From the NCBI GenBank assembly GCA_947625285.1, contig CANQNS010000001.1, positions 1-64,000 on the forward strand: a stretch of DNA of 64,000 nucleotides, in the 5' to 3' direction. A program made the translations under genes and the position numbers. Shown here piece by piece: positions 51,889-59,195 of this stretch. Position 1 is the stretch's first letter. Every line of letters starts with the position of its first letter. This DNA is from an uncultured Oscillospiraceae bacterium (GTDB lineage: Bacteria > Bacillota > Clostridia > Oscillospirales > Oscillospiraceae). The notes under the pieces were generated by a model, which made no database searches, was not told where the DNA came from, and saw nothing but the letters and a program-made list of their open reading frames with translations.

Positions 51889-52645
51889 AGGCAGCGGGTC
51901 CGGCTTTAGCAATGTGTCCTTGGCATTTTTGGTGCAGGCCGTGAGAAATGCGCAGGGCAAGACCGGCGCCAACTGGCAGCATACCGGCGACTATACGGAT
52001 GGGAACAATCCCGCTCTTGTAAAATACCAAGGGCAGGAGGACGACAAGACCGCAAATTTTTTGGCCGGGACAGACCGCAAAACGGATTTTGCAGACTACG
52101 ACGACGGGTATCAATTCCACGATATCCCACTGAACAAGCTGCTTTTGCGCCTGGGTATCAAGGGCAAGCCCACCACCCTAAGCGACAAAGATTTTGACGC
52201 ATATGTGCAGCAGACTGGGCAGCAGGTGTTTTACCGGGGCTGGAGCGGGAAAGAGGCCGCAGAGCGTATGATGGACGCGGAATACAACCACGTGGGCAAC
52301 GGCAGGTATGGTGACGGCTACTACTTCACGCCGGACCGGAGCGTTGCACAGAGCTTTGCGTGGAACGTGCGTGGGAGCGGCGTTGTCACCCGGATGGCCC
52401 TGTCTCCGACAGCGCGGGTCATATCGCTCAGTGAGCTGCGGCAGAAAATGGCATCCATGTCCACGAAGCTGCAAAGCTCTATGCGGTATGCGGGCACCGG
52501 CGGCAGCGGGCGCACATTCTCTCCCAACATGGGAGAATCGCAAGCCGCCCTCAAACTGGGCTATAATGTGATCGACACGGGATCGGGCTATCTCCATGCC
52601 GTGACCCGTGACGCCTTTATCGTGAGCAGAAAGCTGACAAAGTGA
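51878..52645 (+). CDS. Putative ADP-ribosyltransferase-fold protein
   Basis: A 255-residue protein. It opens with MGGRGSGSG, common at the start of phage-associated ART/MuF-type proteins. Residues ~112-160 (QQVFYRGWSGKEAAERMM, YGDGYYFTPDRSVAQSFAWN) resemble the ART core, with Arg in YRG and the GxYFT strand; the catalytic Glu is not certain. It could be a toxin or a modifier of host proteins. Overlaps the sigma-like gene. Confidence 0.5.
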   Translation: MGGRGSGSGFSNVSLAFLVQAVRNAQGKTGANWQHTGDYTDGNNPALVKYQGQEDDKTANFLAGTDRKTDFADYDDGYQFHDIPLNKLLLRLGIKGKPTTLSDKDFDAYVQQTGQQVFYRGWSGKEAAERMMDAEYNHVGNGRYGDGYYFTPDRSVAQSFAWNVRGSGVVTRMALSPTARVISLSELRQKMASMSTKLQSSMRYAGTGGSGRTFSPNMGESQAALKLGYNVIDTGSGYLHAVTRDAFIVSRKLTK

Positions 52646-52658
52646 GGAGGAAAATCGC

Positions 52659-52859
52659 ATGCAGGACTACGATCTTTTGGTAGACCAGGCTATGAGCTTG
52701 GAGGCTGCCGCACGAGTGGTGGCCGCAGGTGGCCCGGCGCCCGCAGGTATGAATGGCTGGAGCGTCGAGCAGATACGGGCGGAACTGGCCCGCGTCAAGA
52801 ACACCATGCGCGAGGTAAAAAAGCGGGATGGGGCTACACGCGGCAAGGCTTCCCGGTGA
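52659..52859 (+). CDS. Small element protein, family copy 2
   Basis: A 66-residue relative of the proteins at 44299 and 56777: DYDLLVDQAMSLEAAARVVA, then AGGPAPAGMNGWSVEQIRAE and LARVK. The shared core is (M/G)xLEA, G-x-P, (M/L)xGW and EQIxAEL. It follows GAGGAGG in an operon and has no cloverleaf-like RNA upstream, unlike the other two. The C-terminus is basic. Confidence 0.7.
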   Translation: MQDYDLLVDQAMSLEAAARVVAAGGPAPAGMNGWSVEQIRAELARVKNTMREVKKRDGATRGKASR

Positions 52860-52903
52860 GCTGCGCCCCCTGCCGCGCCCATCGGGGCGAGGAGGGATGA
52901 TCC

Positions 52904-53329
52904 ATGAGCAACCGGCCCCAGGACAAGCATCTGATCCATTTTTCTGATATGCCCCCGGACCGTGCGCGGGCTATCAGATCGGCAGGTGGCAAAGCGCGGC
53001 AGGAGCAGATCAGGCAGCGCAGGGCGCTGGCGGAGATACTATCCTTTTACGCTGACCTGCCCATCCGCGACGGGCGCGTGAGAAAGCGCCTGTTGAACTT
53101 GGGCTTTGACACGGACGACCTGACCCAAAAGCTGCTCGTTGCCGACGCCATCGTGCGGGCGGCCCAGGGCGGCAATACCTACGCGATCCGGCTGTATTTG
53201 GACCTTTTGGGCGAAAGCGGCTGCGAGATTGCAAAGGAGAATAACCTGTTGGACGCCATCAAAGACAGCACGCAAGGCGATATGGACACCAGCGACTTGC
53301 CGGAGGTCCAGCCGGCGGAGCCGGGCTGA
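52904..53329 (+). CDS. Putative small terminase subunit-like protein
   Basis: A 141-residue protein: AGGKARQEQIRQRRALAEIL, LPIRDGRVRKRLLNLGFDTD, TQKLLVADAIVRAAQGGNTY and AIRLYLDLLGE. The KAR-rich start and the helical repeats resemble phage DNA-packaging small-subunit or DUF5681-like proteins. In satellite islands a small terminase redirects packaging of a helper phage. This is inference from layout and weak similarity. Confidence 0.45.
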   Translation: MSNRPQDKHLIHFSDMPPDRARAIRSAGGKARQEQIRQRRALAEILSFYADLPIRDGRVRKRLLNLGFDTDDLTQKLLVADAIVRAAQGGNTYAIRLYLDLLGESGCEIAKENNLLDAIKDSTQGDMDTSDLPEVQPAEPG

Positions 53330-53395
53330 CACTTGCCACCGCGCCCCGCATCCGGTAAAATAGGGGGACACATCCATTTTACGGAGGGTCCCACT

Positions 53396-53689
53396 ATGCC
53401 GCGAGTATATCTGACCGAAGCTGACCGGGAGCGGGCCGCGCAGGAGCGGCTGGAAGCCCGCCGGGCGTGTATCGTTCGAGTGGCCGCCGCCCAAAAGGGC
53501 GTGAGCTTGCGCCGCGTGGCCCAGGATTGCAGCTTGCCCTATACATCCTTCATCCGCCGGGTGAACGGTGAAAGGCCCTTTGACCTGTCCACCTTGGCAG
53601 CGGTCACACGCTACTTTGAATTCGACCCGGACACGGCCTTGGTCCTATTGACCGGAAAAGGGAAAAGCCCGTATGAGATAACAACATGA
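53396..53689 (+). CDS. XRE-like HTH protein
   Basis: A 97-residue protein with an HTH at ~40-80: RVAAAQKGVSLRRVAQDCSL, PYTSFIRRVNGERPFDLSTL. The N-terminal part is a charged helix. Start 53396 follows CGGAGGG. It ends the rightward run and is followed by a strong terminator. Confidence 0.65.
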   Translation: MPRVYLTEADRERAAQERLEARRACIVRVAAAQKGVSLRRVAQDCSLPYTSFIRRVNGERPFDLSTLAAVTRYFEFDPDTALVLLTGKGKSPYEITT

Positions 53690-53721
53690 TCCATCCCAAG
53701 CTGTCCAGCCTCCAAGACAGC

Positions 53722-53756
53722 CGAGCGGGGCAAGGAAAACCCTTGTCCCGCTCTCA
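53722..53756 (+). terminator. Terminator of the rightward element operon
   Basis: GAGCGGGgCAAGG and CCTTGtCCCGCTC form a 13-bp stem with an AAAAC-type loop, then TCATTTTGTG. Confidence 0.75.
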
Positions 53757-53859
53757 TTTTGTGTTTTTTGCCCTCTACGCGCCCACGTGGGCGCAGGAAT
53801 GCACAGACACGCCCGCGGCGGGGGAAACCCCGCAGCGGGCCGCCCAGAGCACACAGAAG

Positions 53860-53895
53860 TAAAAGAGCAGGATAGATCATCACCCATCCCGCTCT
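53860..53895 (-). terminator. Terminator of the RHH-dinD operon
   Basis: AGAGCGGGAT and ATCCTGCTCT (minus strand, one mismatch) form a stem at 53864-53895, followed by TTTTACTT. It lies six bases beyond the dinD stop. Confidence 0.65.
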
Positions 53896-53900
53896 ATGGT

Positions 53901-54746
53901 CTATGTATCAGATAGTTTTCCTGCATTGCTGGCAAGTTTCTTTTCTTCCGATTTTACACGCCGTTCAACTTTCTTTATATCTTCTTCCGGGGGAAGAGCC
54001 TCGGGGCGGATTCCACGCTGCTTAAGCATTGCTCGTACACTCTTGTTGTTTTGAACATGCTCAGTTGTGATGGTCGATTCACCCTGCAAGTCTTTTTCTT
54101 CAATATTGAGATTTGTCATCTCTGTGGCAAGGCTTTTTGCAGCTACTGTAACAGGAGGAAGACGATCGGCTAGGGGCCCGCTTTTTATGCCGTATTTTCG
54201 TTTCATGTCCTCTGTGGTATTCCCGCCAAATAACGCTTTATCGCCCTTTGATCGAATGCGGCCAAACCCTTTTTCATCCACGCCGCGCTCATAGATATTT
54301 TGAGAGAGGCGCTTTTCAGCGGTTCTGAGTTGCTCCCGGAGTTGAAGACGGTTTAAATCTGCAAGGCGTTGCTCTAAAACTTCCTGCTTTCTTGTCTGAA
54401 CTGCAAAATATGTTTGAGCAAAAGCGACTTCTGATTTTGTCGGATCACCATTTTGCGCAATCAAATAGCAAGCATATCTGGTAAGCATCAAGTCAGGAAT
54501 CTCTTTGAAACCGCCATTCGGCATGGGAGATGTTTTCGTGATATCACGAAAACATTCACCTACAGGAATTCCGGAAGTCTGACATGAAGTTTTTGCTTTT
54601 TCGATAGCATTGGTGAAATTTTCCCACCGAGCATACCCAAGAATAGATTGTAAATCCCTTGCCAGCCAATACTCCACGCCGTCCTCGGTAGTGTGGGCTA
54701 TATCATCAAAAGTCCTTTTTAATTTGCTTATCTGATTTCTATCCAT
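53901..54746 (-). CDS. dinD: DinD-like DNA damage-inducible protein
   Basis: A 281-residue DinD-family protein. Residues ~5-110 form a BRO-N-like domain: RTFDDIAHTTEDGVEYWLAR, DLQSILGYARWENFTNAIEK, CQTSGIPVGECFRDITK and LTRYACYLIAQNGDPTKSEV. The C-terminal part is helical with DinD marks (GVDEKGFGRIRSKGDKALFG). E. coli DinD inhibits RecA. It is AT-richer than neighbours and sits in an operon with a small ribbon-helix-helix protein four bases upstream. Confidence 0.9.
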   Translation of the reverse strand: MDRNQISKLKRTFDDIAHTTEDGVEYWLARDLQSILGYARWENFTNAIEKAKTSCQTSGIPVGECFRDITKTSPMPNGGFKEIPDLMLTRYACYLIAQNGDPTKSEVAFAQTYFAVQTRKQEVLEQRLADLNRLQLREQLRTAEKRLSQNIYERGVDEKGFGRIRSKGDKALFGGNTTEDMKRKYGIKSGPLADRLPPVTVAAKSLATEMTNLNIEEKDLQGESTITTEHVQNNKSVRAMLKQRGIRPEALPPEEDIKKVERRVKSEEKKLASNAGKLSDT

Positions 54747-54750
54747 TGTT

Positions 54751-54945
54751 TTATTTCCCTTTCAGGTCTCGCTCAATAGTCTCATCAATGGCTCTGGAAA
54801 TAAAGCCGTTCACGCTTTCTCCTTGGGCCTCGGCATGGGCATGGACAATTGCGCGTTTTTCCGGCGTCATTCTTACTTCCACACGCATGAACTTCTCCAT
54901 ATATGCTTTCTGGGCCTTCTTCTGGGCCTCGGTTTTTTCTGGCAT
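54751..54945 (-). CDS. Ribbon-helix-helix regulator
   Basis: A 64-residue Arc/CopG-like protein: MEKFMRVEVRMTPEKRAIVH is the beta strand and first helix, AEAQGESVNGFISRAIDETI the second. A basic N-terminus precedes. Four bases before dinD. Three 14-bp palindromes upstream are likely its operators, giving autoregulation and control of the divergent rightward genes. Confidence 0.85.
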   Translation of the reverse strand: MPEKTEAQKKAQKAYMEKFMRVEVRMTPEKRAIVHAHAEAQGESVNGFISRAIDETIERDLKGK

Positions 54946-55019
54946 ACTCTCCCCTTTCTGGGGGCGGGATTTACGGCATTCCCTCCCCCTAGTATGATTG
55001 TATTATAGCACAAAAGTCA

Positions 55020-55107
55020 ATCTACCGCTAGATATAAAATAGACAAATCTACCGGTAGATATTTGTGAGCTTCGCCAATTGATATCTACCGGTAGACATG
55101 CTACAAT
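55020..55107. promoter_or_regulatory. Divergent promoters with three 14-bp palindromic operators
   Basis: Palindromes: ATCTACCGCTAGAT (55020-55033), ATCTACCGGTAGAT (55047-55060, perfect) and ATCTACCGGTAGAC (55084-55097). Plus strand: TTGATA (55079-55084) N17 TACAAT (55102-55107) with the third palindrome in its spacer. Minus strand: an extended -10 (TGCTATAAT, near 55004-55012) close to the first palindrome. This fits repression in both directions by the RHH protein. Confidence 0.7.
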
Positions 55108-55255
55108 ATAGACAGTTAAGGAACAGAGCCGCCGAAAGCACGGCCCGCAAGGGAAAAACGATGTAGGCGCGAAGATCGGCAAGGGGGCCGCGAACGGAAA
55201 GCCGCCACAAACTACCGAAGCTCTGAATCCTTCAAAAAACGAGGAGGTACAGAAA
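55108..55255 (+). other. Long 5' leader of the right-end operon
   Basis: About 135 untranslated bases, purine-rich (AAGGGAAAAACG, CGGCAAGGGGGCCGC), between the promoter and the first gene. Several short GC stems are possible (GCCGCC and GGCGGC types) but no single clear structure. No ORF with a ribosome site is visible. Confidence 0.35.
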
Positions 55256-55525
55256 ATGAGCATGAACGAGATCGAGGCCAAGGTTCGGGAGCTGCGCGAG
55301 CTGCAAGCTCTGATCGAGGAGGCCCAGCAGGAAGCTGAGGCCATCAAGGACACCATCAAAGCCCAGATGGGAGAGGCCGAGGAGCTGCGGGCCGGTGAGT
55401 ACAAGATCACTTGGAAGCCCGTCACCACGTCCAGAATCGACACCACGGCGCTGAAAAAGGCCCTGCCCGACGTGGCCCAGGCCTTCACTCGCGAGACCAC
55501 CACCCGCCGCTTCTGCGTGGCATGA
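55256..55525 (+). CDS. Phage-type protein with coiled-coil N-terminus
   Basis: An 89-residue protein. Residues 1-45 form a charged coiled coil (AKVRELRELQALIEEAQQEA). The C-terminal half, GEYKITWKPVTTSRIDTTAL, KKALPDVAQAFTRETTTRRF, matches a motif common in small Firmicute phage proteins near recombination genes. Ribosome site GAGGAGG. Function unknown. Confidence 0.7.
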   Translation: MSMNEIEAKVRELRELQALIEEAQQEAEAIKDTIKAQMGEAEELRAGEYKITWKPVTTSRIDTTALKKALPDVAQAFTRETTTRRFCVA

Positions 55526-55642
55526 GAAAAGCCCCTTGTGTCATCGCCCTGCAAAAGCAGACACAAGAGGCCGGACAACCCCGGAGGGGTCATGCACAGT
55601 ATAGCACGATCCCTCCCCCGTTTCAAGAATGGAGGTACAACA

Positions 55643-55861
55643 ATGTTTGAAAACCTATCCGCGGAAGAATGTGCGGTGCTCCAAGGCTATGCCTCCGCGC
55701 TGCGAGAGCTGCGGCGGGCCGACGCCCGGAAACAGGGGGCGCCGACACCTTACAACCAGTCCGCATATGACCGGGCATTTGGCAAGGTACACGCTTTTAT
55801 GGACCTGCTCATGGACGCGTTCGGCTGGAGCGTGGACGCCATTCTGGACCTTTCTATCTGA
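55643..55861 (+). CDS. Hypothetical element protein
   Basis: A 72-residue helical protein: NLSAEECAVLQGYASALREL and RAFGKVHAFMDLLMDAFGWS. Start 55643 follows TGGAGG. Not recognised. In an operon with its neighbours. Confidence 0.6.
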   Translation: MFENLSAEECAVLQGYASALRELRRADARKQGAPTPYNQSAYDRAFGKVHAFMDLLMDAFGWSVDAILDLSI

Positions 55862-55895
55862 CAACACCACACACAACATTAAGGAGGATATGACC

Positions 55896-56108
55896 ATGAA
55901 AAAGACTGACACAGGTTTGGAGATCGTCAAGAGCGCGGTCAGCACCGTAAGGGGCCGCCGGGTCATCTTGACCCGCAAGACCACCAAAGCCGGGGAGATC
56001 AGACACGCCGTTATTCTTGAGAGCATGCGGAGCGGCCGGCACCAGAAGATCGGTACGTTCGCCGGGCTGGCCCCGGCCTTCCGGGTCTACAAGGCCCTGG
56101 CCCAGTAA
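55896..56108 (+). CDS. Hypothetical basic element protein
   Basis: A 70-residue basic protein: KSAVSTVRGRRVILTRKTTK and AVILESMRSGRHQKIGTFAG. Possibly nucleic-acid binding by charge alone. ATG 55896 is preferred over 55890 because AAGGAGG then has eight bases of spacing. Confidence 0.6.
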   Translation: MKKTDTGLEIVKSAVSTVRGRRVILTRKTTKAGEIRHAVILESMRSGRHQKIGTFAGLAPAFRVYKALAQ

Positions 56109-56302
56109 ATCCCCGGTCTTGCACGCCGGGGGCAGGCAGCAGGTCAAAGCTACACATCTGCCGGGCGAGTGCCCCGGCGGTCAGAGAGGGCAGAGTACAG
56201 ATCGGGCGTTTATCTGGAGAGAGGGCAGGCACCCTTTCAAGCGCCCACACAAAACAATAACCCGCCCCGGAGGGTACGAGGGCAGAATAGGAGGATCACA
56301 GC

Positions 56303-56740
56303 ATGAGAAAATGGATCGTAAAGAACGCAGCTACCGCCGACACATTGCTTGCGGCGATGGAGGCAGGAACGTGCAAAACGGAGGCCGATGTGGAGGCCAT
56401 AGCCGCAGCCACGGGAGACACCGTGCGCTGGTGCTCCTCCGAGATCGACCCGCCGACGCCCCCGGTACCTATACCGTTTGCGTTCCCGGTAACTGAGGAG
56501 GATTTCATGGACTACCAAGAGCAGCTGGCCGGGCACAAGCTGACCGACGACCAACGGGAAACCATCGCTGCTTGGGTGCCCGTCATAAACAGTGCGTACA
56601 CAGATGGGCTGTCCGACAACACCATGGCCGCGCTGGACGGCTTCATCGCACAACATCCGGCGGGCTCCCCTGTGGCACGGTTTCTGGAGAAGGCGAAGCT
56701 CTGGATGCAGCGCGCCGCAGCACAGCGAACGACAGCATGA
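56303..56740 (+). CDS. Hypothetical element protein
   Basis: A 145-residue protein. The first ~45 residues (VKNAATADTLLAAMEAGTCK) look folded, a Pro-rich linker (PPTPPVPIPFAFP) follows, then a helical C-terminal part (GHKLTDDQRETIAAWVPVIN). Start follows AGGAGG. The 194 bases before it hold repeated GAGAGGGCAG units but no gene. Function unknown. Confidence 0.6.
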   Translation: MRKWIVKNAATADTLLAAMEAGTCKTEADVEAIAAATGDTVRWCSSEIDPPTPPVPIPFAFPVTEEDFMDYQEQLAGHKLTDDQRETIAAWVPVINSAYTDGLSDNTMAALDGFIAQHPAGSPVARFLEKAKLWMQRAAAQRTTA

Positions 56741-56776
56741 ATATTAAGAGCGGGACCCGCCCACGGGTTCCCGCTC

Positions 56777-57013
56777 TTAGCCATTTGGCCTATCTAATCG
56801 CTGTGACGGCCTTTCTATAATCTCTATGCCGCCGCAGCTCTCAACGGTTCCGGCTCCATTTCGTATAAGCTCCATGACATGATCCAGCTCTGCCTGGATT
56901 TGCTCATCGGTCCAGCCCTCCAAGCTGCGAGGCCGGGTGCCTGTTTTCAAAGCAGCTTCCAGGCCGATAATCTCGTTGAAATAGTCATGCCCATAGTCAA
57001 TATTGCCTGCCAT
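56777..57013 (-). CDS. Small element protein, family copy 3
   Basis: A 78-residue relative of the proteins at 44299 and 52659: DYGHDYFNEIIGLEAALKTG, RPRSLEGWTDEQIQAELDHV. A longer C-terminal tail follows. Start 57013 has GAGAGGGG upstream; the frame upstream of this passes through the 15-base box. Same promoter-RNA-hairpin-box arrangement upstream as copy 1. Confidence 0.68.
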   Translation of the reverse strand: MAGNIDYGHDYFNEIIGLEAALKTGTRPRSLEGWTDEQIQAELDHVMELIRNGAGTVESCGGIEIIERPSQRLDRPNG

Positions 57014-57032
57014 GGTATAGCCCCTCTCAAAC

Positions 57033-57047
57033 GCAGTGTAGCTTCCG
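57033..57047 (-). promoter_or_regulatory. Conserved 15-base box before small-protein gene (copy B)
   Basis: GCAGTGTAGCTTCCG (plus strand) is identical to 44524-44538 and lies between the RNA hairpin and the small-protein ribosome site in both modules. Role unknown. Confidence 0.55.
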
Positions 57048-57072
57048 GACGCTGCACCGCCGATGTAAGAAG

Positions 57073-57173
57073 CGAGGCACACCGTGGACAGTGTGCCTCG
57101 CAGCAGTCAACCGGAATTGAACCGGTGCCTCGTCCATCAACGCATTCTGCCAGCCTAAACTATTTTCTGCCGC
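57073..57173 (-). ncRNA. Cloverleaf-like RNA plus hairpin, copy B
   Basis: On the minus strand: 5' stem GCGGCAG with CTGCTGC (57167-57173 and 57100-57106), TAGTTTAGG (57154-57162), hairpin CGT-TGATGG-ACG (57131-57142), T-arm-like ACCGG-7-CCGGT (57110-57126), then a 10-bp hairpin (57073-57100). The distances between TAGTTTAGG, the middle hairpin and the T-arm (11 and 4 bases) are the same as in copy A. It is not a normal tRNA: the middle arm has only 3 bp and a 6-base loop. Confidence 0.5.
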
Positions 57174-57177
57174 TCTC

Positions 57178-57206
57178 ATTATACCAGCGCAGTGCAGAAT
57201 ACGCAA
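57178..57206 (-). promoter_or_regulatory. Promoter of RNA copy B
   Basis: On the minus strand TTGCGT (57201-57206) and TATAAT (57178-57183) are 17 bases apart; the start falls at the RNA 5' stem. Confidence 0.62.
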
Positions 57207-57235
57207 GAGGGGCGAAAGACCCTGTTTTTTACCCC

Positions 57236-57260
57236 ATTCACCCAAAATTCACCCAAAAAT
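57236..57260. repeat. Probable integrase arm-type sites, right end
   Basis: Two direct copies of ATTCACCCAAAA, 23 of 25 bases identical to 44254-44278. Confidence 0.65.
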
Positions 57261-57297
57261 GGCCCTTTTGCGCCCCTCTCTTTACCCTGCGAAAGAC

Positions 57298-57336
57298 AAA
57301 AAGAAAAACCCTGGAACCGTTGCGGCTCTAGGGTTT
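57298..57336 (-). terminator. Element-borne terminator behind the tRNA
   Basis: On the minus strand AAAACCCT and AGGGTTTT close a stem that continues through GCCG and CGGT, followed by TCTTTTT. It lies five bases beyond the tRNA CCA end, inside the element, replacing the original terminator now at 44062-44093. Confidence 0.65.
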
Positions 57337-57340
57337 TCTG

Positions 57341-57419
<79 letters not shown>

Positions 57420-57434
57420 TTATCGTGGAATGCT

Positions 57435-57464
57435 ATGATACCACGCGGCGGCGGGGGTTGTCAA
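57435..57464 (-). promoter_or_regulatory. tRNA-fMet promoter
   Basis: On the minus strand TTGACA (57459-57464) and TATCAT (57435-57440) are 18 bases apart, ending 16 bases before the tRNA. Confidence 0.75.
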
Positions 57465-57504
57465 GCTCTTTTTCTGTCGAAAGGACCCGGGCCGGGGGCC
57501 GCCG

Positions 57505-57735
57505 TCAATCTTTCAGGGACTGGATGAACTCATACATGGCCTGGGCGGAGTTGAAATTCTCCGGCTCCAGGTCCGCCATGGAGATCTCCACGTCGAACTG
57601 GTCCATGATCTCGTTGACCAGCGCGGTGATGTCGAAGGAGCCCAGGATGCCGTCGTCGATCAGGGCGGTCTCCTTTTCAAAATCCACGTCCGGGCGCAGG
57701 TCCCGCAGTATTTCCATCAGGTCTTCCATTTTCAT
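57505..57735 (-). CDS. Acyl carrier protein
   Basis: A 76-residue ACP/PCP-fold protein. DDGILGSFDITALVNEI has the Ser that would carry phosphopantetheine (GSFD instead of the common DSLD). It is separate from a fatty-acid cluster and follows an acyltransferase gene by 20 bases, so it may serve a specialised acyl or aminoacyl transfer, for example onto a cell-wall polymer. Start follows AGGAGG. Confidence 0.85.
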   Translation of the reverse strand: MKMEDLMEILRDLRPDVDFEKETALIDDGILGSFDITALVNEIMDQFDVEISMADLEPENFNSAQAMYEFIQSLKD

Positions 57736-57755
57736 CTATCCTCCTATAGTACGGC

Positions 57756-58322
57756 TCATTTGCCGCCGGTGAGCATTTTTTCCTGGTCCAGCAGGTCCCG
57801 CCTGCGGTCCTTGAGCCGCCGGGCGGGGATGCCCGCGTAGACCCCCCAGGGCTCTGTGGAGCGGTTGATAAGACTCATGGAGCCGAAAGAGCAGCCCTCC
57901 GCCATCCGCACCCCCGGCAGCACGGCGCAGCCGGTGCCCAGGATCACATGCTTCTCCATGACGATGGGGGCCGAGACCTCCCGCCGGAAGGCGGTGGGGA
58001 TGGTGGGGTTAGTCAGGCACACGCCGGAGTAGTCGTCGCTGGAGGCGTACAGGGTGCAGCGGGAGCTCATGCCGGCAAAGTCCCGGATGGTGATGCCGGC
58101 CTTGCCCGCGTACAGCTCGCAGTTGGAGCTGATGTGCACATAGCTGCCTACGGCGATCTCCCCGTTCAGGATGGTGAAATCGTCGACGAGCACATGGCTG
58201 CCCAGGCTGATGAGCTCCGGGGTATAGATGCGGCAGGTGCGGCTTATCAGCACCTGGCGGCCCAGGGCCTTGAAGCCCATCTCCTGTAGCTCTTTTCGGC
58301 TGTAATAGGGGTCCAGTTTCAT
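57756..58322 (-). CDS. Hexapeptide-repeat acyltransferase
   Basis: A 188-residue left-handed beta-helix transferase. Imperfect hexad repeats run from ~25 to 165 (SLGSHVLVDDFTILNGEIAV, HVILGTGCAVLPGVRMAEGC), and PWGVYAGIPARRLKDR is the usual end of maltose/galactoside acetyltransferase relatives. It precedes an ACP gene, suggesting an ACP- or CoA-dependent acyl transfer to a sugar. Confidence 0.88.
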   Translation of the reverse strand: MKLDPYYSRKELQEMGFKALGRQVLISRTCRIYTPELISLGSHVLVDDFTILNGEIAVGSYVHISSNCELYAGKAGITIRDFAGMSSRCTLYASSDDYSGVCLTNPTIPTAFRREVSAPIVMEKHVILGTGCAVLPGVRMAEGCSFGSMSLINRSTEPWGVYAGIPARRLKDRRRDLLDQEKMLTGGK

Positions 58323-58374
58323 CTTTTTACCTCTTTTGCGCTATATTAGCACACTGTGGGCCCGGTTGCAACCG

Positions 58375-59178
58375 TTAAAAGACGAGCCCCGTGCCCAGCG
58401 GGTATTCGTAATACTCCGCCCCGGCCAGTCCGTAGATGCGCCCGGCAAAGCAAAGCTGGCCGCCGGCGTCCAGCCACAGCCGGTCCGTCTGGGCGTTGTC
58501 GGGGGAGACGGTGCGCTGGTACTGTTGGTCGTAAAAGGCCGCGTCCGTGACGGCCTCCGCCTGGGAGAACTGCCGGTCGAACTCCTCTCCCAGCAGGGTG
58601 GATTCCAGCACCTTCAGGGCCTCCGGGTCCTGGCCCAGCAGGGCCAGCAGCTCCGGCCCCGTCAGGGCCTGGCCGGTGGTCAGGTCCAGCACATAGGGGG
58701 TGTACTCCGTCCAGTCGTTGGGGCCGCCCAGGACCATCACCACGCTGAGGACCCGCCCGCCGAAGCCCAGGGCGGCCTCATAATGAAGCTGAAACATGGG
58801 ATCGTCCCAGGATGAGGCGAACTTTTCATCGATGGCGGCGTTGATCTGCTCCGCGCCGGGGCAGTCCAGGATGATGCGGGGCACGGCCCCGGACTGGGCG
58901 TCCTCCACGCAGTCGGCCACCGTCAGGGCCGCGCCGTCGGGCAGAGGCTCCGGCAGGGCGTCCGGCTCCGGCTCGGGAGTCGCTTCGCCGGCGGGGGCCT
59001 GGGTCTCCGGGGGGAACGTGGCCGTCATGGGGTCCTCCGGGTCGGGGGTGACCGCGCCGGCGGCGTCGCTGCCGGCCAACTGACGGCGGATGCCGTCCAT
59101 CTCATCGATCACGCTGCAGCCCGCCGCCAGCAGACTCAGGCACAACACCAGAGCAAGAACAGAGAAGATGCGTTTCAT
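58375..59178 (-). CDS. Lipoprotein with DUF3298-like domain
   Basis: A 267-residue lipoprotein with lipobox LLAAGC (Cys ~21) and a Pro/Glu-rich linker (~50-85). The domain after ~90 has CPGAEQINAAIDEKF, YEAALGFGGRVLSVVMVLGG and TPYVLDLTTGQALTGPELLA, resembling DUF3298/PdaC-like extracellular domains. Start 59178 lies 17 bases after the mutY stop. Function unknown. Confidence 0.75.
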   Translation of the reverse strand: MKRIFSVLALVLCLSLLAAGCSVIDEMDGIRRQLAGSDAAGAVTPDPEDPMTATFPPETQAPAGEATPEPEPDALPEPLPDGAALTVADCVEDAQSGAVPRIILDCPGAEQINAAIDEKFASSWDDPMFQLHYEAALGFGGRVLSVVMVLGGPNDWTEYTPYVLDLTTGQALTGPELLALLGQDPEALKVLESTLLGEEFDRQFSQAEAVTDAAFYDQQYQRTVSPDNAQTDRLWLDAGGQLCFAGRIYGLAGAEYYEYPLGTGLVF

Positions 59179-59195
59179 ACGGCAAAGCTCCTTTC

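Noticed and set aside
53760..53862. A small plus-strand ORF between the HTH gene and dinD
   Set aside because: No ribosome site, it starts inside the terminator tail, and its composition follows local GC-rich repeats.
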